Source: an uncultured Veillonellaceae bacterium
GTDB taxonomy: Bacteria; Bacillota; Negativicutes; Veillonellales; Dialisteraceae
Direction of reading: 5' to 3'
DNA length: 10,149 bases
NCBI GenBank assembly: GCA_958439155.1
Contig: CAUBUJ010000054.1
Location: 1 to 10,149 of the forward strand
The translations under genes and the position numbers were made by a program. The notes below the pieces were generated by a model that was not told the DNA's origin, ran no database searches, and saw nothing but the letters and a program-made list of their open reading frames with translations. Below are positions 5,951-10,149 of the stretch, piece after piece (the stretch's first letter is position 1; each line of letters opens with the position of its first letter).

Positions 5951-5980
5951 ATGGATAAAATTTTCCCATCCGCTTATAAT
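5951..5980 (+). promoter_or_regulatory. Probable promoter of the substrate-binding lipoprotein gene
   Basis: A perfect TATAAT (5975-5980) lies about 36 bases before the start codon. The -35 is weak (ATGGAT or TGGATA around 5951-5957). The AT-rich stretch GTATATATTTCATAA follows in the leader. I see no convincing Fur box, although one would be expected for an iron-uptake gene, and the 14-base element of the two upstream promoters is absent. Confidence 0.6.
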
Positions 5981-6016
5981 GTAAGTGTATATATTTCATA
6001 AGAGAAGGAGAAATCT

Positions 6017-7003
6017 ATGAGACGACTTGGTCTGGCAGGAGTGTGCCTTGCGGCAGCGGCGCTCCTTTTCGCCGCAGGCTGTGGGATCCAGAAGAAAGAG
6101 ACCGCCCCGGCAGCGGATGCGTATACAGTGAAGGACTATACCGGCGCGGAAGTGAAGATTCCAGGGAAGCCGAAGAAGGTGCTTGCCGATTCCCAGTCTC
6201 TCGATACGATGATTCTCGGCATCGTTCCCGGGGATCACCTGGCGGCATGCAGCCTTTCTTCGAAGGACCCGGCTATTTCCTATGTGGCGGAAGAAACAAA
6301 GGATATCCAGAAAACGATCCCCCTGTCCGCAGGGATTTCCATGGAGGATCTCACTTCACTCAATCCGGATCTCATCATCTGCTCCACCTATTCCCGGCCG
6401 GAGCAGGTCAAGCTCTATAAAGACATGGGCTTTCCTGTGGTGATCGTGAAGGGGCCCACCAATGTGGGGGAAGTGGAGAGCTCGGTGCGGCTCGTGGCAG
6501 CGGCTCTCGGAGAGAAGGACCGGGGAGAAAAAGTGGTGGCCCAGATGGAAGAGAAGCTCGCCCATATCGACCAGGTGCTGAATGATCTCCACAAACCCAG
6601 GCCGACGGCGCTCCTCATTTCCCAGATGACCAGCTACGGCGGGCCCGGGTCTATGTACCATGACCTTCTCACGAGAGCTCACATCAATAACGCCATGGAG
6701 AAAATGGGCGTCGCCAACGGGCAGCTCATGTCGCCGGAAAAAATGGTGGAGTCTGATCCGGATTTCCTTTTTGTCTCCAAAGATAGGAGCTCTGACGAGA
6801 CCGGCGCCGGCCGCTACCGCGACGGAGTCCTCGGCAATCCCGCCATCCAGGGCATGCGGGCGTACCAGCACATTATTCCCCTCGATGACCGCTACATTTA
6901 CGCATCCACCCAGAACTGCGTCTACGCGGTGGAAGCCATGGCCAATGCTGCCTACGGGCCGCTCTTCGATATGAGCCATGAAACAAATATCAAAGGCTAT
7001 TGA
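6017..7003 (+). CDS. ABC transporter substrate-binding lipoprotein, iron/cobalamin type
   Basis: This 328-residue lipoprotein has a signal peptide MRRLGLAGVCLAAAALLFAAGC with Cys22 as the lipidation site. The mature protein is a class III periplasmic binding protein (Peripla_BP_2, the FepB/BtuF/FhuD group). It shows YTGAEVKIPGKPKKVL (41-56), the family's usual opening strand, ISMEDLTSLNPDLIICST (107-124), the typical 'xxExixxLxPDLvi' hinge strand, GEVESSVRLVAAALGEKDRGEKV for the long connecting helix (151-173), and SPEKMVESDPDFLFV (239-253). The ligand would be a ferric siderophore, haem, cobalamin or another chelate; the sequence does not decide which. The ribosome binding site AAGGAG lies six bases before the ATG. 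There is no permease or ATPase gene on either side in this window, and a terminator follows, so it must work with a transporter encoded elsewhere. Confidence 0.88.
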   Translation: MRRLGLAGVCLAAAALLFAAGCGIQKKETAPAADAYTVKDYTGAEVKIPGKPKKVLADSQSLDTMILGIVPGDHLAACSLSSKDPAISYVAEETKDIQKTIPLSAGISMEDLTSLNPDLIICSTYSRPEQVKLYKDMGFPVVIVKGPTNVGEVESSVRLVAAALGEKDRGEKVVAQMEEKLAHIDQVLNDLHKPRPTALLISQMTSYGGPGSMYHDLLTRAHINNAMEKMGVANGQLMSPEKMVESDPDFLFVSKDRSSDETGAGRYRDGVLGNPAIQGMRAYQHIIPLDDRYIYASTQNCVYAVEAMANAAYGPLFDMSHETNIKGY

Positions 7004-7008
7004 ACAGC

Positions 7009-7042
7009 AAAAAAGCATCCTTCTTGGTGAGGGATGCTTTGT
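7009..7042. terminator. Bidirectional terminator between convergent genes
   Basis: AAAGCATCC (7012-7020) pairs with GGATGCTTT (7032-7040), and three further pairs inside extend the stem to about 12. Read on the - strand it is followed by six Ts, so it is a strong terminator for the LuxR-type gene. Read on the + strand the T tract is only three long, so it is weaker for the lipoprotein gene. Confidence 0.75.
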
Positions 7043-7068
7043 ATTGGGCAGAATGAATGACAGGGGCT

Positions 7069-7791
7069 TTATTTCTCCGGCTTGTCCTCTTTTTTCCCGC
7101 CGTGGAGGAGGGACAGGAGCTCTGCCTTGGTGGCGGCGTGGAATTTCCGGAGCAGCTCCGACACATGGTAGCGCACGGTGCGGGCGGAAATATTCATGAT
7201 GGTCCCGATATCCTCGTAGGTGCGGCCCTGGGAGAGAAGGCTCAGTACGAGCTTCTGCCGGTCTGTCAGTGTGGGATAGGCGGCGAGCTTTTCCAGGGCG
7301 AGAAGCTGCTGGAGGTATTCGTAATTGACCCGCCCTGCTGTCTTGGGGAAGAGAGGCTCTTTTTTCATGAGGGTCCACGGATTGGATACGTGAATATGGC
7401 AGAGCCGGAGCCGGTCCTCTTCCGCGCGGAAAAGAATGCTTCCCCGCTGGATCTCAGAGAGAAGAATGCCGCTCTCCGGGTCGGTGCGGAGAGGCACCTC
7501 GCAGAGGACGAGGATGACGTCATCGGTGATGGGCTGGGCGATGTAGCGCCCTTTTCCTACATAAATATAAGGGACGTCCGCTTTGTCCCGCTGGAGGGAA
7601 AAAGAAGCGACTGCCTCGTCCATGGAGGGATAAAATTCGCCTGGCGCCGATCCGATCCAGCTGGCGCCGGCAGAAGAAATGAAAGAGGCCATATCCTTGG
7701 GATGGATCGTTTTTTCATAGAAGCCCCGGAAAAAATCTTCCGCCAGGCGGAGCGCTTCTTTTTCCCAGGCATTGGCATTTGGGGAGTGCAT
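7069..7791 (-). CDS. LuxR-type regulator with NTF2/SnoaL-like N-terminal domain
   Basis: This 240-residue cytoplasmic protein has a C-terminal LuxR (GerE) helix-turn-helix at about 174-228. LTDRQKLVLSLLSQGRTYEDI (175-195) is followed by the recognition helix region NISARTVRYHVSELLRKF (200-217) and the AATKAELL end. The N-terminal part (about 10-140) has the helix, WIGSA..EF and 'SMDEAVASF' pattern, then alternating beta strands, of NTF2/SnoaL-like sensor domains sometimes attached to bacterial regulators. No phosphoacceptor receiver domain is present, so it is not a classical two-component regulator and may sense a small ligand. The start ATG (7791) is preceded by GGTGAT with spacing that fits the 16S tail. 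It is divergent from RNase J and convergent with the lipoprotein gene. Targets are unknown; self-regulation is possible through an inverted repeat at 7836-7852. Confidence 0.85.
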   Translation of the reverse strand: MHSPNANAWEKEALRLAEDFFRGFYEKTIHPKDMASFISSAGASWIGSAPGEFYPSMDEAVASFSLQRDKADVPYIYVGKGRYIAQPITDDVILVLCEVPLRTDPESGILLSEIQRGSILFRAEEDRLRLCHIHVSNPWTLMKKEPLFPKTAGRVNYEYLQQLLALEKLAAYPTLTDRQKLVLSLLSQGRTYEDIGTIMNISARTVRYHVSELLRKFHAATKAELLSLLHGGKKEDKPEK

Positions 7792-7835
7792 GGTATCACC
7801 GGTCCTGTGCCGCCAAGCGCGGCGGAAATGTCAAC

Positions 7836-7852
7836 ATAATATACCGTATTAT
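7836..7852. promoter_or_regulatory. Inverted repeat over the LuxR-type gene promoter, possible operator
   Basis: ATAATA, five bases, then TATTAT form a perfect six-base inverted repeat about 45-60 bases upstream of the regulator's start codon. It overlaps the -10 box on the - strand (TATAAT, complement of 7848-7853), which has a -35-like TTTTCA (complement of 7871-7876) 17 bases upstream. The position over the -10 box would suit repression or self-control, but AT-rich promoter DNA can give such symmetry by chance. Confidence 0.4.
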
Positions 7853-7876
7853 ACTTGATTTTTTGATATATGAAAA
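7848..7876 (-). promoter_or_regulatory. Probable promoter of the LuxR-type regulator gene
   Basis: On the - strand TTTTCA, 17 bases, TATAAT runs toward the regulator, giving a leader of about 50 bases. The -10 box is perfect and the -35 matches 4 of 6. Confidence 0.5.
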
Positions 7877-7923
7877 TGGGGATTTTTCCCGTTTGTACAG
7901 GAAAAAATGGAGCCTTTTCGCGC

Positions 7924-7938
7924 AGGGCGGCCCGCCCT
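7924..7938. other. GC-rich inverted repeat between divergent promoters
   Basis: AGGGCGG and CCGCCCT flank a single C, forming a compact GC-rich palindrome followed by TTT. It lies outside both predicted transcripts, between the divergent promoters of the LuxR-type gene and RNase J. It could be a protein-binding site or a leftover terminator. Confidence 0.4.
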
Positions 7939-7973
7939 TTGGCGCTTCTCCCTATATGCAAATCTTTACGATA

Positions 7974-7982
7974 TGTTATAAT
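7974..7982 (+). promoter_or_regulatory. Probable extended -10 promoter of RNase J
   Basis: TGT-TATAAT is an extended -10 element (TATAAT at 7977-7982). The -35 is poor (TATGCA at 7955-7960, spacing 16), as is common for extended -10 promoters. Transcription would start near 7989, giving a leader of about 98 bases with no obvious riboswitch fold. Confidence 0.6.
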
Positions 7983-8086
7983 GAGAGACAGCGACCATAG
8001 AACGGCTTATTTTTTGCATGCCCTTCTTTCATGATAGACACGGAATAGAGGGAAAGAAGCGGTCATGCACGTAAGGGAGGTTTATT

Positions 8087-9748
8087 TTGGCAAAAGAAAA
8101 ACTGCAGATTATTCCCCTGGGAGGACTGGGGGAAATAGGGAAGAACATGACCGCCATCCAGTACGGTGATGACATCGTCGTACTGGACTCGGGCATGGCT
8201 TTTCCTGAGGAAAATATGCTCGGTATTGATATCGTTATTCCTGATTTCAGTTACCTCATTGAAAATAAAGACAAAGTCCGGGGCGTTGTGATTACTCACG
8301 GCCATGAAGACCATATCGGTTCTCTTTCCTATCTGATGAAGGAAATCAATGTGCCGGTCTACGCGTCCCGCCTGACCTGCGGCCTCATTGAAGGGAAATT
8401 CAAGGAAGCCCATATCGGCAAGTATGAACTGAATATGATCGAGACAGGGAAGGAATACAAGATCGGCTGCTTCAAAGTGGGCTTCTTCCATGTATGCCAT
8501 TCCATTCCCGATTCGTGCGGCATTTATTTCCGCACCCCGGTGGGTGTCGTTGTCCACACAGGGGACTTCAAATTCGATCACACCCCGGTAGACGGCCAGC
8601 TCATGGACGTGCATAAACTGGCGGAACTGGGCCATCGGGGCGTGCTCGTGCTCTGCGCGGACTCGACCAACGCGGAACGTCCGGGGTATACTCCGTCGGA
8701 AGCGGTGGTGAAGGAAACGCTCATGAATGTGTTCGGCAAGATCAAAGGTCGCATTATTCTTGCCACGTTCGCATCCAACGTATCCCGCGTGCAGATGGCT
8801 GTCGACGCCGCTGTGGCGAATAAGCGGAAAGTCTGCGTATTCGGCCGGTCCATGGTCAATGTAGTGGGCATCGCTACAGAAATGGGCTACCTCAAAGCGC
8901 CGCAGGGCACTTTCATCGAACCGGAAGAAATGAACCGCTACCGCGATGACCAGCTGTGCATCCTCACTACCGGCAGCCAGGGCGAACCTATGGCAGGGCT
9001 CTCCCGCATGGCTGACGGCAGTCACCGGCAGGTACAGATTCACGCAGGCGACACGGTCATCATTTCCGCCTCGCCCATTCCGGGAAATGAAACCAGCGTA
9101 GGCCGCACCATCGATAAACTGATGCGCCTCGGCGCCCACGTCATTTCTAGCACGTCCATGCGGGTCCATGTATCAGGCCACGGCTCGCAGGAAGAGCTGA
9201 AAACCATGCTCTCCCTGATCCATCCGAAATTCTTCATCCCCATGCACGGGGAATACCGCATGCTCTGCAAACACGCGGAACTGGCGGAGAGCATGGGCGT
9301 GAAGAAGCAGAACATCCTCATCGGGGAAAACGGAAGTATTTTCGAATTCACTCCCCGGAGCGGACGCATCAATGGCCGCGTCACCGCAGGCCCGGTCTAT
9401 GTGGACGGCCTGGGCGTAGGGGACGTGGGAAATATCGTCATCCGCGACCGGCAGCAGCTCTCCAATGACGGCGTGGTGATCATCGTGATCGCTCTCGAAA
9501 AGGGCTCGAACCATGTCCTGGCCGGCCCGGACATTGTATCCCGGGGCTTTGTTTACGTCCGGGACAGCGAAGCCCTCATTCAGGAAGCGCAGAACCGGGT
9601 AGAAAACGTGCTCTCCCGGTGCGAAGCGGGCAATGTGACCGAATGGAACGCCATCAAGACACAGATTCGCGATACCCTGGGCAAGTACTTCTACGACAAG
9701 ACCAAGAGACGGCCCATGATTCTTCCCATTATCCAGGAAGTGAAATAA
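8087..9748 (+). CDS. rnj: Ribonuclease J (5'-3' exo/endoribonuclease)
   Basis: This 553-residue enzyme is an RNase J of the metallo-beta-lactamase/beta-CASP family, which degrades and processes RNA from 5' ends and by internal cuts. Motif 2 is HGHEDH (71-76), which binds the catalytic zinc ions, with His138 (CHSIPDS) and Asp160 (HTGDFKFDHTP) completing the site. The beta-CASP part contains TGSQGEPMAGLSRMA (295-309), HVSGHG (361-366, with His365) and PMHGEYR (385-391, with His387). A C-terminal domain of about 100 residues follows, with SRGFVYVR (485-492). The length matches a full-size RNase J. The start is TTG at 8087, chosen because GGGAGG (8075-8080) is ideally spaced and MAKEKLQIIPLGGLGEIGKNM is the family's expected beginning. 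It is alone between its own promoter and terminator. Whether it is RNase J1 or J2 cannot be decided, but the catalytic residues are all intact. Confidence 0.97.
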   Translation: MAKEKLQIIPLGGLGEIGKNMTAIQYGDDIVVLDSGMAFPEENMLGIDIVIPDFSYLIENKDKVRGVVITHGHEDHIGSLSYLMKEINVPVYASRLTCGLIEGKFKEAHIGKYELNMIETGKEYKIGCFKVGFFHVCHSIPDSCGIYFRTPVGVVVHTGDFKFDHTPVDGQLMDVHKLAELGHRGVLVLCADSTNAERPGYTPSEAVVKETLMNVFGKIKGRIILATFASNVSRVQMAVDAAVANKRKVCVFGRSMVNVVGIATEMGYLKAPQGTFIEPEEMNRYRDDQLCILTTGSQGEPMAGLSRMADGSHRQVQIHAGDTVIISASPIPGNETSVGRTIDKLMRLGAHVISSTSMRVHVSGHGSQEELKTMLSLIHPKFFIPMHGEYRMLCKHAELAESMGVKKQNILIGENGSIFEFTPRSGRINGRVTAGPVYVDGLGVGDVGNIVIRDRQQLSNDGVVIIVIALEKGSNHVLAGPDIVSRGFVYVRDSEALIQEAQNRVENVLSRCEAGNVTEWNAIKTQIRDTLGKYFYDKTKRRPMILPIIQEVK

Positions 9749-9757
9749 ACAAGAAGC

Positions 9758-9793
9758 ATACCGCTTCCTCATTGTGGGGAGCGGTATTTTTTG
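9758..9793 (+). terminator. Intrinsic terminator of RNase J
   Basis: An 11-base-pair stem ATACCGCTTCC / GGGAGCGGTAT, with one T-G wobble, encloses an eight-base loop and is followed by six Ts. It starts nine bases after the stop codon. Confidence 0.88.
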
Positions 9794-9912
9794 TTATATT
9801 TGTGGTGTATTGAGGAAGGGCGCAGAGTGCAAAGCGCAGAGGGGTGGATGCTCGCCGCATGGGCATTTCGTAATCCTCAGGCCGGATGGGCCTTGCGTGT
9901 ATAGGAGTGCGA

Positions 9913-9948
9913 TGTGCGTCATTGGCGCGGGGTCTGAAGTCTGAGGTC
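9913..9948 (-). repeat. Inverted copy of the left-end dispersed repeat
   Basis: The reverse complement of these 36 bases matches 145-180 at 32 of 36 positions. The central block ACTTCAGACCCCGCG and the block AATGACGCACA are both exact, separated by a two-base difference. The two copies stand almost 10 kb apart in opposite orientation. Confidence 0.75.
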
Positions 9949-10095
9949 CATGCATGATCGCTTATTTACCTTTAACGTCTTCCGTCACACGGAGAATTTG
10001 ACGAGCATGGGGACGTCGCACTGTGACGTCCCTCCCGTCCGCGCAACTCGCTTCGCTCAGACAAGCGCTGCGGCTGACGCCATCATGCATGGACC
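9945..10095. mobile_element. Candidate MITE/REP-like element with terminal inverted repeats
   Basis: GGTCCATGCATGAT (9945-9958) is repeated as its exact reverse complement at 10082-10095, enclosing 123 bases with no open reading frame. Pairing continues for two more bases inside after one mismatch. The interior is built of hairpins: TTCCGT/ACGGAG near 9980, and a 10-base-pair GGGACGTCGC / GTGACGTCCC-type stem with a three-base loop near 10011-10033. This architecture suits a small non-autonomous element or REP-like repeat. No target-site duplication is evident, so mobility is not shown. Confidence 0.5.
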
Positions 10096-10149
10096 CCTCC
10101 CTTCGGGCACCGGCCAACTCTAAATGGGCGGGGAGCTGTACCGTGTAGT

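Larger units (their letters stand above)
9794..10149. other. Repeat-rich intergenic region, no gene seen
   Basis: I see no coding region in these 356 bases. They hold a direct repeat GCGCAGAG (9820-9827 and 9834-9841), the reverse-orientation copy of the left-end repeat (9913-9948), and a 151-base element bounded by 14-base terminal inverted repeats (9945-10095). The last 54 bases contain CCCTTCGGG-like short palindromes but no recognisable feature. Confidence 0.6.

Noticed and set aside
6356..7378. 340-codon open frame on the - strand
   Set aside because: It crosses the terminator between two well-supported convergent genes and overlaps both out of frame. No domain is recognisable.
7057..7839. 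260-codon open frame on the + strand
   Set aside because: It is antisense to the LuxR-type regulator, whose helix-turn-helix is unmistakable.
7989..8086. Riboswitch or structured leader before RNase J
   Set aside because: The leader of about 98 bases shows no stable multi-helix fold or known riboswitch signature, and the GC-rich hairpin at 7924 lies upstream of the promoter, not in the transcript.
8065..8169. 34-codon upstream open frame overlapping the RNase J start
   Set aside because: ATG at 8065 opens a frame that overlaps RNase J out of frame, which could suggest translational control. It has no good ribosome binding site and no recognisable peptide, so chance is the simpler explanation.
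8063..9169. 368-codon open frame on the - strand
   Set aside because: It is antisense to RNase J and rich in His/Arg/Asp, the usual shadow composition.

Overview
The window looks like chromosomal DNA of a G+C-rich anaerobic bacterium of the Negativicutes (Veillonellaceae/Dialister/Megasphaera type). This is an inference from protein style, strong Shine-Dalgarno sequences, TATAAT-type promoters, an RNase J gene and the exported-protein signals. No rRNA or other species marker is present, so the genus is not proven. I see seven complete genes on the + strand, one on the - strand, and no tRNA, rRNA or CRISPR array.

Layout. (1) Positions 1-350 are intergenic, with degenerate GA/CT-rich repeats and a strong hairpin terminator. 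(2) 351-2225 is a tight three-gene operon: a small GIY-YIG nuclease-like protein, a DUF2232-like membrane protein and a membrane-anchored DUF2939-like protein, closed by a terminator at 2283. (3) 2555-4101 is a two-gene operon for an exported alpha/beta hydrolase with a cysteine nucleophile and an exported cupin, closed by a hairpin at 4205. (4) 4413-5855 encodes an exported or membrane-anchored fusion of a formylglycine-generating-enzyme-like (SUMF1/EgtB/PvdO) domain to a flavodoxin domain, with a terminator at 5915. (5) 6017-7003 is an orphan iron/cobalamin-type substrate-binding lipoprotein. (6) 7069-7791 (- strand) is a LuxR-type regulator with an NTF2/SnoaL-like sensor domain, convergent with the lipoprotein gene and sharing a bidirectional terminator with it. 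(7) 8087-9748 is ribonuclease J, starting at TTG. (8) 9749-10149 is intergenic and rich in repeats.

How it may work together. The hydrolase-cupin operon and the FGE-flavodoxin gene carry the same 14-base promoter element (TAAGCATTATACAT) at exactly the same distance from their -10 boxes, so they are probably co-regulated. All three products carry N-terminal export signals, although relatives of the hydrolase, cupin and flavodoxin are usually cytosolic. The most interesting hypothesis is therefore an extracytoplasmic redox or detoxification module. Its substrate cannot be read from the sequence, and no regulator in the window can be tied to it.

The two ends of the window share a 36-base repeat in inverted orientation. 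The right end also contains a 151-base element with 14-base perfect terminal inverted repeats, which looks like a small non-autonomous or REP/MITE-like repeat.
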